A stretch of 64,000 nt of DNA from Lentisphaeria bacterium (GTDB lineage Bacteria > Verrucomicrobiota > Lentisphaeria > Victivallales > UBA1829), in contig JAFTIQ010000021.1 in the NCBI GenBank assembly GCA_017456805.1, forward strand, positions 1 through 64,000. The letters are read 5' to 3'. Under the pieces are notes generated by a model, which was not told where the DNA came from, did no database searches, and saw nothing but the letters and a program-made list of their open reading frames with translations. The position numbers and the translations under genes were made by a program. Below, piece by piece: positions 7,826 through 17,425 of the stretch. How positions within the stretch are numbered: position 1 is the first letter of the stretch; every line of letters begins with the position of its first letter.

Positions 7826-8815
7826 TCAAAAATAAATGATTTTGCCTGTGTCAGCGGCTTCCTGAGCTTTCAAGCAGGCATTGGTTAATTCAATCGTCTC
7901 TTCCGTCGTTACCACAGCAGGCTTTCCGCCGGAAAGTTCTTCCAGATAATCGGCAAAAATCGTCATTCCGGTATCTTCAGGCTCGATCACACGGCTGCCT
8001 TCTTTATCGATCAGATAGATTTTTTCATCACGGATTTCCAGCACACCTTCCGTTCCTGCAAGACGGATCCGGTCATCGCCCCAGGTGGGTGCTTCTGCCG
8101 GACGCAGGAATTCCATTGTGGCATTGACAATGATCCCGGATTTTGTCCGCAGCTGACAGCTTGCGGCAATCTCCATTTCCCCGTTTCCGAAATTATCTTC
8201 AGAACTCTGGAGGGCACTCACAGATTCAAACGTATCCTGAGTAAAATACATGACCCAATCCAGCGCATGACTGCCCACCCAGCCGATGGTTCCTCCATAG
8301 CTGGCACGGCTGCTGTAAAAGGCCGGACGCGTTCCCAATTTATAGGATTTCTGAGTCCGGACCAGTTTGACTTTTCCGATCGCACCCTGGCGGACCATCT
8401 GCGCCGCCTGATAGAACGGGGTCATATATCGGATCCCCACCATGGAGATGATCCGGGCAGAACTGACTTTCAGAGCTTCTTTCACAAGGTCAAGCTGTTC
8501 GTATGTCAACGCAATGGGCTTTTCACAGAAAACATGAATCCCTTTCCGTAATGCAAATGCACTCATTTCCGCATGTTTTTCAAAGGGGCCATCCACGCAG
8601 ACCACATCCGGTTTTTCCGTTTCAAGCATCTCCTGCCAATCCTCATAGATTTTCGGCTGGAATCCGAACTCTGTACAACGGTCTTTCAACCGGTCAATCG
8701 GATCTTCGCAACCGGATGAAATGCAGGTGATATCAGCCATTTTTTTCAGGGCTTCGATATCCATAAAAACATAATTAAAGTGACCGCGGCTGCCGATCAT
8801 TGCAAGTTTCAACAT
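7826..8815 (-). CDS. Gfo/Idh/MocA family oxidoreductase
   Basis: 329 residues. It starts MLKLAMIGSRGHFNYVF, a Rossmann motif departing slightly from GxGxxG. The EKP catalytic-lysine motif is VFCEKPIALTYEQ (about 90-102). The GTEGVLEI element in the C-terminal domain is common in the family. The start at 8815 is chosen for its AAAGGAG ribosome binding site and because the upstream in-frame extension lacks family similarity. It lies 20 bases after the small unknown gene and 9 bases before the next oxidoreductase. It probably acts on sugar acids or ketosugars from the lyases encoded upstream, which is inference from context. Confidence 0.87.
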   Translation of the reverse strand: MLKLAMIGSRGHFNYVFMDIEALKKMADITCISSGCEDPIDRLKDRCTEFGFQPKIYEDWQEMLETEKPDVVCVDGPFEKHAEMSAFALRKGIHVFCEKPIALTYEQLDLVKEALKVSSARIISMVGIRYMTPFYQAAQMVRQGAIGKVKLVRTQKSYKLGTRPAFYSSRASYGGTIGWVGSHALDWVMYFTQDTFESVSALQSSEDNFGNGEMEIAASCQLRTKSGIIVNATMEFLRPAEAPTWGDDRIRLAGTEGVLEIRDEKIYLIDKEGSRVIEPEDTGMTIFADYLEELSGGKPAVVTTEETIELTNACLKAQEAADTGKIIYF

Positions 8816-8835
8816 CGTACATAACTCCTTTATGA

Positions 8836-9642
8836 TTATCGATCTGTTGTGGTTCCGCAGAACCATCTCAGTGTTTCTTCCAGCCACACGGCGTGATCCC
8901 GGAATTGCGGATCAGAGAGCCATCCGTTCTGCAGCAGAACACAGCCGTCAAGAAACGCATAAGTGCCCCGCATCGCAGAAAGAACTTTTGTCCACTGCAA
9001 TTTCCAAAGCTCAAAATCAATGGGATGTGCCGCAGATGAAAATTCCCCGTAATTCTGAATATAGATCCCGTGAAGCAGTTTTTTCTTGTAAATCTCCTTG
9101 AATCTGTGGATCACAGAACCGAACTCAGCTTTCCAGAAATGTTCCGTGGAAACCCAGCGCCAGAGAATGATCCCATCAATCAAATCCAGATAGGGAGTTA
9201 TATCCAAATGGTTCAAATCAGAATAAATCACCACATAAATTTCCAGTTCCGGATTGGAGGATTTCAGATTCTCCCGGATTCCCTTCACCAGTTCCGGGGT
9301 CGTGGGGTGTCCGGAAAGCTGAAGAAAATCATCCAGCACAATTCCTTTGATATTAGGATATTTCAAAGACATTTCGCTGAGAACTTTTGCTCCTTCCAGA
9401 GCATTCTTTTCTCCGTGGGGCAATCCGCACAAAACCTGTTTGGAATCCTTCACAAACTCCAGATTTTCTTCCAGACGATCCAGGGAATGCATACTGTTCA
9501 TGAATACAGTATTATTCATTCCGAAGTAATCTGCGGCGGTCTCCAGACTGCAGAAACTTTTATAGCTTCCGGTAAAAGGCAGATTCGTTCCAGCCTTTTC
9601 CATGGTGTATCCCCACATCCAGAATTTATCATGCATACTCAT
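8836..9642 (-). CDS. Conserved-looking protein of unknown function, TIM-barrel-like
   Basis: 268 residues, no signal peptide, not recognised as a named family. The pattern of alternating hydrophobic strands and helices, IKGIVLDDFLQLSG (about 97-110), LEIYVVIYSDLN and IDGIILWRWVSTEHFWK, is what one expects of a (beta/alpha)8 barrel hydrolase with acidic residues at strand ends (the DD pair). The start overlaps the stop of the upstream lyase by 4 bases (ATGA), so it is translationally coupled to it. A role in processing lyase products in the cytoplasm is inferred from position only. Confidence 0.7.
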   Translation of the reverse strand: MSMHDKFWMWGYTMEKAGTNLPFTGSYKSFCSLETAADYFGMNNTVFMNSMHSLDRLEENLEFVKDSKQVLCGLPHGEKNALEGAKVLSEMSLKYPNIKGIVLDDFLQLSGHPTTPELVKGIRENLKSSNPELEIYVVIYSDLNHLDITPYLDLIDGIILWRWVSTEHFWKAEFGSVIHRFKEIYKKKLLHGIYIQNYGEFSSAAHPIDFELWKLQWTKVLSAMRGTYAFLDGCVLLQNGWLSDPQFRDHAVWLEETLRWFCGTTTDR

Positions 9643-12600
9643 TTTTGCGTTCTCCTTATTTTTATGGAATCTTTTCTGATCTCTATAATATCAACCGCAT
9701 TTTTCCAATGGATTTTTCCATCCTTCACAACAGGCAACTCCATTCCGGGAGCAGCCGGATATACAAAGGTCAGGAACTCCACAGTTTCGCCTTCCTGAGA
9801 GAAAATCCCCTGGGGCAATGCCACTTGAAGCTGCCCATGAAAACGGGTATTGAAAATCCGGCGGGTGACTTGAATTTCCGGTTTCCCGATCATGGGGATC
9901 AGATGCAGTTCGGTCTGATCCTGTTTGATCCATTTCCAGCCTTTCCCGATCCGTTTTGCATCGGCCATTTCCAGAATCAAATCTGTTTTTGCATCGGCTC
10001 CGAGATAAATATCACTGCGTTCAGAAAGAGCGATCGCATGAATCTTTGCCTGCGACTGGATCGCTATCTTATGCTCGCCAGCATCCAATTCCACAAAAAA
10101 GGGTTTGTTCTTCATCCGGAAGTGCCGCCACTGCCAGGTGTCCGGACGGGAATAGGGCTGCAGATAAGTTACGGCATACTTCTTACCATCGATCTCCAAT
10201 GAAACCGGCGCACCGTTCCGGGCATAAAGATGAAGATACCACTTTCCTTGCTTCGGAACATGAATGGTCCATTCCGCCTGATCCGCCTTCACTGAACTCT
10301 GATAACAACCATCAAAAAGGGCATCACGAATTGACAGATGATTTTGGGTAAAATTAAAAATTCCCATCCCCTGATCAGCGGTAAAAAGCTGTTCGACTTT
10401 CACTTTCCTTCCGGCTTCGACTTTATCATAAACCAGATAATAAGCCGGGATTCCATCAGCAGCTTTCATCATCGAGACGATCCGTTTTCCTTCCTTGATC
10501 CCCGCTCGTCCGCAAGGAATTCCGGAGTAACCCGGTGCACCGAAAAAGGAAACGGAAAAGGCTTCCGTAAAATCAACTGCAACAGAAACCGCATTGCCTT
10601 CTCTGACAGGCTTTTTCAGCATGGGTTTCGACAATGCACTTCTGTTGCGCCCTTCTCCGTTAATAAGGATCTGACTGTGATATTCACTCATGGGAACGGC
10701 CTGCCCGGGTTCGGTCAGGAATCGCAGCCCGCGGGCAGTCAAAGAGATCGCACCGTAAGTCAGGTGAGCATGTCCGGACCCTTGCGGAGCGGTAATCGCC
10801 ATAACAGAATCTTCCATCCTGTCCCCTGCCCGCAGGACAGCATAGCCCTGATGCGGGAAATATCCATGATCCGGAAGAGAGCCGTTCCAGTTTTGCGGTT
10901 TGCCCTCCGAGGGCTGCCACCAGAGCAAGCCAAGCACCGAGGTCAATTCCGAAGATTTCCGGGGAACACTGTTCCAGAGTTTACGCAAAACCTGATCTTC
11001 CGGATAAAGTTCCAGCAAACCTGTGGGCAAGCGCAAAGCGAGATAATCCGCATCATCGATCGCCGGAGTTTCCGTTCCGCCTTTCATGGCAGAAACAGCC
11101 ATCCATCCGGGAATTTTTTTCAAATTGGAATCCAGAAGAGCCTGCGCCTGATGATGTTTTTTCAACGTCACAAGAAACGGTGTCAACTCTCCAACCGGAT
11201 GATGAAAATAGGAAAAACCTTCCTCCGCATCGCCGTATTCCCCGATCCATTTGTTCAAGGCAAGCAGGGAAAGACGTGCCGCAATAAGCTGATAATCATC
11301 TGATATCCCTTCTTCCCCCATCATAGCAAATCCCATCGGCCCCAGGGAAGCTGCAAAATAAACAGCATAATTTCCGCCGCCGGGAGCAGAACCGTAAATC
11401 CCGCAATGATGATTCAGACAGGTATCTTTCTTGGCATCCATAGAAACCTTCAGCAGCACATTTAATGCCTTCAGATCTTTTTTCGGGATCAGGTCATAAA
11501 CCCAGTCATAAGCACATGCCATACGGTAATCGCTGTGCATGACACCATGTGCATAACGGTATTCCTCAGCAGCTTTCAGCATGATCTCGACCGCCCGTTT
11601 TCCGTACTTTTCTTCTCCGGTGATTTGCCGTGCAAAGGCAAGAGACATCACGGCATCCAGCCATAATTCTTTATAGTAAAGCTCCGCGAAAGCAGGGATC
11701 GCATACCGTTTCCGCATGGGATCTGCGGCAATTTTTTTCAAAGAAGCATCCACTTTCGGATCGGTCAGGAAACCATCACATTTTTTCAGGAAACGCTTCC
11801 AATATGTTTTATAGGGTTCTTTTGCAAAACGTTCCCGGATCGAGGGAAGATCTTTTGCCGTGAACAGGATTCTCGGACGTTCCATTTTTACGGGGGGGAT
11901 CACCACCGGCATAGAAAGAACCGGTTTGTCACCGACTCTGCCTTTCATTGTCAGTTTTTCATCGGAGATCACCTGTGTATCCGGTTTCCACAGCAATAAA
12001 ATTCCGGAAACGGAGGGGCGAACCCAACGGGGGAAATAATCCTGAGCATTCGGCGTTTTGGTCACATTGAAATGCTTGTTTGTCTTCGTGTCAAAGATCC
12101 AGATATCTGCATTTCCGGAACGCTGGGAGGAATAGGCAAGCTTCGTTCCATCCACGGACCAGCTGACATGTCCGCTCCACACCGGAGTTGAGAAATGTTT
12201 TTTCAAATCAGTCCCATCGGGTCGGACACTCATCACCTCGGTGGAGCCATCGGCTTTTACGACGGAAAAGGCGATTCTGTTATTCTGCCATCCCCAGTCA
12301 GGCTGGTGGATATCTTCAGATAAAGAAAGAATCTTTTTCTGAGAAACGCCCTGCTCATCGGAGACGTAAAGATCAAACTTTCCATCCCGGTTGCTGGTGA
12401 ATGCTATATATTTTCCATCGGGCGACCATGACGGAGAAAAATGAGTGGCTCTGTTCCAGGAAATATTTCTCATTCCTGTACCATCATATTTCATGACGAA
12501 AATTTCGCAGTTGTTGTTGAGGTCTGTAACAAAAGCGATTTTCTGTCCATCGGGAGACCAGCGGGGCTGATACTTTTCCCGGATGAACCGGGTCAGGTTA

Positions 12601-12917
12601 TAAATGGATTTTCCACGGGGCTGGATCACGAAAAAGTTGTAGGTGTTGGTAAAAATAAGATTACCCTGAAAAGAAACATCGGGGTAATCATATTGATTTG
12701 GTCCGGCGCCGCGATATCCGGGCCAGAAATTTTCCCCTTTGAAATCCGGGGAGATGACTTGCTTTCTCTGCAAGCCGTCTGCGTTTATCTGTTCGATGAT
12801 CCTGACCGGACGCCCGGAAGAGTCCCGGGCATCAGTCCCATATACGAGGCTTTGTGCCGAGCAGATCGGGAACAATCCGGCCAGCGCCAACAGAGTAAAG
12901 CAAATCTTTTTATTCAT
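9639..12917 (-). CDS. Secreted fusion of TolB-like beta-propeller and heparinase II/III-like lyase
   Basis: 1092 residues. Signal peptide at about 1-21 (ending in CSAQ). Residues about 60-310 form repeated propeller blades of the TolB/PD40 kind (PRWSPDGQKIAFVTD, PSWSPDGKYIAFTSNRDG, VSWSVDGTKLAYSSQRSG). From about 345 (PRILFTAKDLPSIRERF) it continues as an alginate-lyase/heparinase II/III-like alpha-toroid. A C-terminal beta-sheet part carries HAHLTYGAISLTARGLRFL and EYHSQILINGEGR, matching the heparinase II/III active-site sheet. The fusion is unusual, because TolB-like propellers normally stand alone or sit on peptidases. Start and stop each overlap the neighbour by 4 bases. Likely a periplasmic or surface uronic-acid polysaccharide lyase. 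Confidence 0.82.
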   Translation of the reverse strand: MNKKICFTLLALAGLFPICSAQSLVYGTDARDSSGRPVRIIEQINADGLQRKQVISPDFKGENFWPGYRGAGPNQYDYPDVSFQGNLIFTNTYNFFVIQPRGKSIYNLTRFIREKYQPRWSPDGQKIAFVTDLNNNCEIFVMKYDGTGMRNISWNRATHFSPSWSPDGKYIAFTSNRDGKFDLYVSDEQGVSQKKILSLSEDIHQPDWGWQNNRIAFSVVKADGSTEVMSVRPDGTDLKKHFSTPVWSGHVSWSVDGTKLAYSSQRSGNADIWIFDTKTNKHFNVTKTPNAQDYFPRWVRPSVSGILLLWKPDTQVISDEKLTMKGRVGDKPVLSMPVVIPPVKMERPRILFTAKDLPSIRERFAKEPYKTYWKRFLKKCDGFLTDPKVDASLKKIAADPMRKRYAIPAFAELYYKELWLDAVMSLAFARQITGEEKYGKRAVEIMLKAAEEYRYAHGVMHSDYRMACAYDWVYDLIPKKDLKALNVLLKVSMDAKKDTCLNHHCGIYGSAPGGGNYAVYFAASLGPMGFAMMGEEGISDDYQLIAARLSLLALNKWIGEYGDAEEGFSYFHHPVGELTPFLVTLKKHHQAQALLDSNLKKIPGWMAVSAMKGGTETPAIDDADYLALRLPTGLLELYPEDQVLRKLWNSVPRKSSELTSVLGLLWWQPSEGKPQNWNGSLPDHGYFPHQGYAVLRAGDRMEDSVMAITAPQGSGHAHLTYGAISLTARGLRFLTEPGQAVPMSEYHSQILINGEGRNRSALSKPMLKKPVREGNAVSVAVDFTEAFSVSFFGAPGYSGIPCGRAGIKEGKRIVSMMKAADGIPAYYLVYDKVEAGRKVKVEQLFTADQGMGIFNFTQNHLSIRDALFDGCYQSSVKADQAEWTIHVPKQGKWYLHLYARNGAPVSLEIDGKKYAVTYLQPYSRPDTWQWRHFRMKNKPFFVELDAGEHKIAIQSQAKIHAIALSERSDIYLGADAKTDLILEMADAKRIGKGWKWIKQDQTELHLIPMIGKPEIQVTRRIFNTRFHGQLQVALPQGIFSQEGETVEFLTFVYPAAPGMELPVVKDGKIHWKNAVDIIEIRKDSIKIRRTQK

Positions 12918-15499
12918 TTTTCTGTATTCCGATAAAATTCTTCTGTAAATCGGGTTTGAGCATCTTTATGCCATTTCCCGGGATCGCGGGGTTCTTCCGG
13001 CATCACCGTAAAGACAATATACTGTCCTTCTTTCCGGAATTCCACCGTTTTGCCGTTACAATACACCGCTTTCGCTTTCGGTGCAAATGCTTTTACAAGA
13101 ATTTTTCGGGAATATGCGCTGGATCTGCGCTCCAAACGGAGATCCATTGTCAGAGTTTCTCCATCGCAAACCACCCATGACTGGATCGCAACACGGGGGT
13201 AAGTGATCATCTGACGGTCACCCTGCGCTTCTTTTGCCTCGAAGATAAGCTTGGTATGAAGTTTCAAATCTCCGCCTCCGGCGATAAAATACTGCAAATC
13301 TTCCGGCAGAGTTCCCGGTATCTTTCCAACAGCCTCCCTGGGGACACGGATCATCTTCAACTGAGGCGGCAGGGGCGATGCAACTGATTTCGGAGCTTCG
13401 CCAATGGCAATATAATCAATGGCATTTTTCCATTCCAATGCATGAGTAAAGCCATACCACGATCCGATCTCTTTCCGGACAGGCTGAACCTCATCTGGAA
13501 GGATCACGGCAAGAAAATCCCCCGTTTTGCTTTCAGCAGTCAGGGTCCGGAGATTCTGATAATCCACTCTGCCCTTCGTATTGCTCACCTTCAGAGACAC
13601 ATTTTTCGGAAGAGGATACCAAACAGCGGTTTTCATCGGTTTTACAGTAAATCCGGCAATGTTTTCAGAAGGGATCCCGAACTCCGGACGTTTCTTCCCG
13701 GCGTAGATCCAGGCTCCTTTCAACCCTTGAACAGCATTCAGTTCAATGGTATTTTCCCCGGCTGCAAGCGTGACATTTTTCGCAATACAGTTCCAGGTCA
13801 GCCGGTAAGGAAGAGGAGTGCTGAACCAGTATTTTCCGACTTCCTTGCCGTTCACTCCGGTGAAAAGCTGGCTTTTTCCTGCGCCAAGCAGATATAAATC
13901 ATAACTGCCGGCACTGTTCACATTCAGTTTGATGCTCTTCTTTTTGAAATCAACTGCTGAGCCCGCGCCAACGGTAATTTCCGCAGTATCTTTCGAGGTT
14001 ACAATGTTGTTGAATGCCTCCTGCTGAAGACGGAACTCATAAGTTGCATTGGGCTCAATCGCCCGGATGGAATCGGTAACGATCACATACCCCGGCACCT
14101 GATTTTTTGCATCAGGAGTCATAACAGCGAAAGTCCGTTCCGCTTTGGTAACTGCCGGGGTCTGGATCATGCGGCTGCTGTAACCGACCTTACTGTTCCA
14201 TGCATCGAAGGCATCGACCGTATAGAGCAGCGCAAATGTTCCGGTGACCTGACCATTGACCAGCCCTGCCCCGCCATGTTCACTGGGTGCTTTTCCGTTG
14301 ATCGTTACAATGTTATGCAGAAGTCCGCTTTTGACTCCGTAGCCCGGATCAGCCACCCGCATAGCTCCGCCGTAATGCAGAACAAAGGATCCCACATCGG
14401 AATGGGAATGTCCCCGGGAAACAATGGCTTCCGACGCAAAATGAAGTGCGTTCTCACTCCAATCGGAGCGGTAAAGCAGCAAATTCATTTCCGGATAGAA
14501 CCGGTTCAAGGCAAAAGATTCCGGTGTTACATTCTCCGGGACTTTGTGATAAATGATCCCGGAAATCGGATCCGGAGCACCTTCCTTTTCTGCGTTAGCC
14601 CAGAGAAGAAGCTGATCGACCGCTTTGGAATCCGGCATCAAACATCCGAGAAGCCGCAAAACATACTCTTCCGGATCCTGCACATTGCAATCTTCCAGAG
14701 GCAGATATCGCAAGGGGCGCATCGGTGCCGTTTCCAACAGGATCCATTCCGCAACCTTGGGCAGATTGGAGCCTGCCACCATGGGATAGCCTTTCCGTTC
14801 CAGCATCAGGATCGCGCTTCCGTTGATCACCATGGGATAGTTGAAATAAGCTCCATGTTCCGTCACAGCTCCGCCGGGAAGGATCGCATAGTTCAGCTGT
14901 GTCTTCATTGCAAGCGCCGCACGATCCAACCCTGCTTTATTGAATTCCGGGTGCCCGCTCAACACAGCGCGGTAGCGGATGGAATGGGGCATATACATGA
15001 AATAGCCCCAGTTTCCGAAAATGGAAAATGCCGGATGACGGCTCATTTTCGGATTGGTTTTCAATTCATTCAGGATCATATCCTTGAGATATTTCTGATT
15101 CTCCGCGCTCAATCCGGAGTATGCCCAGTCAAAAATGTAAGGAACATGATGCCCTGTTTTGATCAGATCAATCTTTTTGAGCCGGGCATCGGAAATCAGC
15201 CGTTCCAGAGCATTCAGATATTTTGCCTCTCCGGAAAGCTGCCACGCCAGAGCAAGCTCACTGAGAGCATCCAGTTTGGCATCCGAAAGCTGAGATTTCA
15301 CAATCTTCGCCGGAACAGATTTCAACTGAAGATGTTTTGCACAGCGGGCAAGCAGCTGCTGATATGCCTTTCCCGGGATCCCTCCCGCTTTGATCTTCGC
15401 CTGCAATGCCGGAAGATCACTTTTGGAAAAAAGCAAATGCGGGTGTTCCGCTGCCGAAAGTCCGGCAGCAAGGAACAGAAAAATCAGTAAATATCTCAT
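12914..15499 (-). CDS. Secreted heparinase II/III family polysaccharide lyase
   Basis: 861 residues. Signal peptide at about 1-17. The alpha-toroid domain starts HLLFSKSDLPALQAKIKAG. The heparinase II/III catalytic sheet is very clear, with SRGHSHSDVGSFVLHYGG, RVADPGYG, HNIVTINGKAPSEHGGAG. The His-Asp cluster and following glycine-rich strand are the family hallmark. The C-terminus (about 490-860) is beta-rich and may bind substrate. The family cleaves heparin/heparan, alginate or related uronic-acid polymers. The actual substrate is not fixed by sequence. It overlaps both neighbours by 4 bases (ATGA), so four consecutive genes of this locus are translationally coupled. Confidence 0.88.
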   Translation of the reverse strand: MRYLLIFLFLAAGLSAAEHPHLLFSKSDLPALQAKIKAGGIPGKAYQQLLARCAKHLQLKSVPAKIVKSQLSDAKLDALSELALAWQLSGEAKYLNALERLISDARLKKIDLIKTGHHVPYIFDWAYSGLSAENQKYLKDMILNELKTNPKMSRHPAFSIFGNWGYFMYMPHSIRYRAVLSGHPEFNKAGLDRAALAMKTQLNYAILPGGAVTEHGAYFNYPMVINGSAILMLERKGYPMVAGSNLPKVAEWILLETAPMRPLRYLPLEDCNVQDPEEYVLRLLGCLMPDSKAVDQLLLWANAEKEGAPDPISGIIYHKVPENVTPESFALNRFYPEMNLLLYRSDWSENALHFASEAIVSRGHSHSDVGSFVLHYGGAMRVADPGYGVKSGLLHNIVTINGKAPSEHGGAGLVNGQVTGTFALLYTVDAFDAWNSKVGYSSRMIQTPAVTKAERTFAVMTPDAKNQVPGYVIVTDSIRAIEPNATYEFRLQQEAFNNIVTSKDTAEITVGAGSAVDFKKKSIKLNVNSAGSYDLYLLGAGKSQLFTGVNGKEVGKYWFSTPLPYRLTWNCIAKNVTLAAGENTIELNAVQGLKGAWIYAGKKRPEFGIPSENIAGFTVKPMKTAVWYPLPKNVSLKVSNTKGRVDYQNLRTLTAESKTGDFLAVILPDEVQPVRKEIGSWYGFTHALEWKNAIDYIAIGEAPKSVASPLPPQLKMIRVPREAVGKIPGTLPEDLQYFIAGGGDLKLHTKLIFEAKEAQGDRQMITYPRVAIQSWVVCDGETLTMDLRLERRSSAYSRKILVKAFAPKAKAVYCNGKTVEFRKEGQYIVFTVMPEEPRDPGKWHKDAQTRFTEEFYRNTEK

Positions 15500-17292
15500 G
15501 ATCCGGCTCTTTCATGGAATCTGTTTCTGAACTTGAAGAGGATCTGGGAATCACGCCAGTTTTTCATCATGATCTCCTGCTTCTTCCGCAGCTGATCTGC
15601 AAGATCCGGACCGAACAGGAATGTGGTTTCATTTTCCGGCGTGCTTGCCAGGGGCAGCAGCGGAGCTCCGCCATCTTCCAGCAGTCGGATCATATTCGTT
15701 GAATTGTCATATTCATCGCGCATGACGACTTCCAGAATATCCGAGTTGGCAAGAGAGGAATAACCTTCACTCTTGGCACGGTCAAGGATCGCCTGGAACT
15801 GACAGCAGTTCCGCAGGTTCTTCAGAACGCACATCAGAAAGTCCAGACGGCGCAGGGAATCTTTGAGATATTCCTTGTCAGATCCGGCATTGTTCATCGC
15901 TTTCTGATACGAGGCTTTTGCTTTGGAAAGAGATGTCAGAATGGAATTCCAGCAGATCACGCTGCGGTCGGCTTCTTCCGGAGTACGCCCCTGAAACACA
16001 TTGCGCAAACCATGAATGTTCAGGAGATCAAGCTCATAATCCTGACGGTCAAGGGAATCGAATACATGCTTCTTGTAATAGTATTTTTCCTCTTCTGTCA
16101 GATTCTCCGGAATCGGCACAAAAGGCCGGACAAGTGTACGGCAGCTCATAGCACCGTAAAGCGCAACACTGTAATAGAAAAGATGTTTCAGAGAAGTATC
16201 ATCGATTCCCCGGTAGAGATACTGCCATGCATCCAGCAGATCATTTCCATCATCAAGTTTCATGGATCCGATCAGATCTTTCAGGAACAGAACGCGGTCA
16301 GTCATGCCGTTGGTGGACTTGTGATATCTCTTCAGCAGTTCATAATAAACGCCGCCCTTCTTGAACAAATGCTGAGTCTGTTCAATATTGACAACAATGA
16401 CATCGGGGTTTGCAAGAACAGCATTTTCCAGTTCTTCGATCATGGAAAGCGGGTTTTCATAAGCAACGGGTTTATCCTGAGGCGGGCGCACAAACCAGAT
16501 GTTTTCTTTCCGCATATTTCCTTCGTGCGGAGAGATTTTTCCGCTGAAGCACCAGAAACCCTGCCATGCGTTGTAGGCAAGCGCATCCGCAGAAGGCATT
16601 CCGGATTCCAGGGCATTCAGGAAGCCGGTCACTCGCTCTTCCATGGTACGGTGCTTGCATGCTTCCGGACCATTCTTTCCGGGATAGGAATTTGAGTTCC
16701 AGCAGAAACTTGTTCCGGAGTCATTGGTCATGAAAATCATGGTGTCAAGACAAGGCGCGATCTTTCCGAGTTCGCAACTGACTTCCCGATAAAGATCCAG
16801 CACTTCTTCATTATCAACACAAGGCGCAAAATAAGCTCTGCGGCTGCGGAACGGCATATCACAGCGGGGACCGCGCCATTCCGGATGTTCCTGATAAACA
16901 GATTCCGGCAGCCACTGGGGAAACGCACCGATGATACAACCCTTCATTCCGATGGATTCCAGAAATGCCGCACGGCGGGCAAGTTCATCATGATTCGCCT
17001 TGATCACATCGGCAGGAAGATGTTTTTCCAATGCTTTCGGACAATGGAACTTGAACGGATCGGCAAACGCTGCGGTATATTCCGGATAAAAATCATAACC
17101 GGGTTCATAGTTTCCATTGTTATCCAGCTGCCAGCGGGAGCGGTCAAGCATGGCACTGCCCAGATCGACATGTGTCAAACCGACTTCTTTGGCATTTGTT
17201 GCAACTTCCTTAAACTGTTCAAAGGTGAGACCATTCCCCATAGCGGTATAACCGGTAAAGAGAATACTTCTTTTTTCATTTGCAAAGCTCAT
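15496..17292 (-). CDS. Large cytoplasmic barrel-like protein of unknown function
   Basis: 598 residues, no signal peptide, no confidently recognised family. Residues about 1-330 look like a (beta/alpha)8 barrel: GLTHVDLGSAM, MKGCIIGAFPQWLP, CLDTMIFMTNDSGTSFCWNS, DVIVVNIEQTQHLF, with Asp, Glu and Asn at strand ends as in clan-A glycosidases. The rest is helical. It is the first gene after the operator at 17327-17342 and has AGGAGA upstream of its ATG. Its stop overlaps the lyase start by 4 bases. An intracellular glycosidase-like role is inferred from the fold impression and its place at the head of the lyase operon. Confidence 0.7.
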   Translation of the reverse strand: MSFANEKRSILFTGYTAMGNGLTFEQFKEVATNAKEVGLTHVDLGSAMLDRSRWQLDNNGNYEPGYDFYPEYTAAFADPFKFHCPKALEKHLPADVIKANHDELARRAAFLESIGMKGCIIGAFPQWLPESVYQEHPEWRGPRCDMPFRSRRAYFAPCVDNEEVLDLYREVSCELGKIAPCLDTMIFMTNDSGTSFCWNSNSYPGKNGPEACKHRTMEERVTGFLNALESGMPSADALAYNAWQGFWCFSGKISPHEGNMRKENIWFVRPPQDKPVAYENPLSMIEELENAVLANPDVIVVNIEQTQHLFKKGGVYYELLKRYHKSTNGMTDRVLFLKDLIGSMKLDDGNDLLDAWQYLYRGIDDTSLKHLFYYSVALYGAMSCRTLVRPFVPIPENLTEEEKYYYKKHVFDSLDRQDYELDLLNIHGLRNVFQGRTPEEADRSVICWNSILTSLSKAKASYQKAMNNAGSDKEYLKDSLRRLDFLMCVLKNLRNCCQFQAILDRAKSEGYSSLANSDILEVVMRDEYDNSTNMIRLLEDGGAPLLPLASTPENETTFLFGPDLADQLRKKQEIMMKNWRDSQILFKFRNRFHERAGS

Positions 17293-17326
17293 TTTTCTTT
17301 CTCCTGAACTTGTTTGGTTTTTATTC

Positions 17327-17349
17327 GATAAACCGTTTTATCATTTCAA
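17327..17349 (-). promoter_or_regulatory. Operator upstream of the lyase operon, with weak promoter
   Basis: GATAAACCGTTTTATC (17327-17342): 6-bp perfect arms GATAAA/TTTATC around a CpG centre. Read on the minus strand, TTGAAA (complement of 17344-17349) stands immediately before it and could be a -35 box with the operator in the spacer. The -10 (AATAAA) is poor. The same operator occurs 0.9 kb upstream at 18220-18239. Confidence 0.6.
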
Positions 17350-17396
17350 AAATAAATAGGTTTTGCTTAATTTCATTTTGTGAAAAAGGTTAGCGG

Positions 17397-17425
17397 AAAA
17401 TGATCAGGGCGAACCTGATCATTTT
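17397..17425 (-). terminator. Perfect 12-bp hairpin over the pseudopilin stop codon
   Basis: AAAATGATCAGG (17397-17408) pairs exactly with CCTGATCATTTT (17414-17425) around a 5-base loop. The pseudopilin stop (17419-17421) lies inside the stem. On the minus strand only four T follow, so termination may be partial. It separates the pseudopilin from the lyase operon. Confidence 0.55.

Noticed and set aside
14276..15490. 404-codon plus-strand ORF opposite the heparinase-like lyase
   Set aside because: The lyase frame has a signal peptide and catalytic motifs, and the opposite frame has none.
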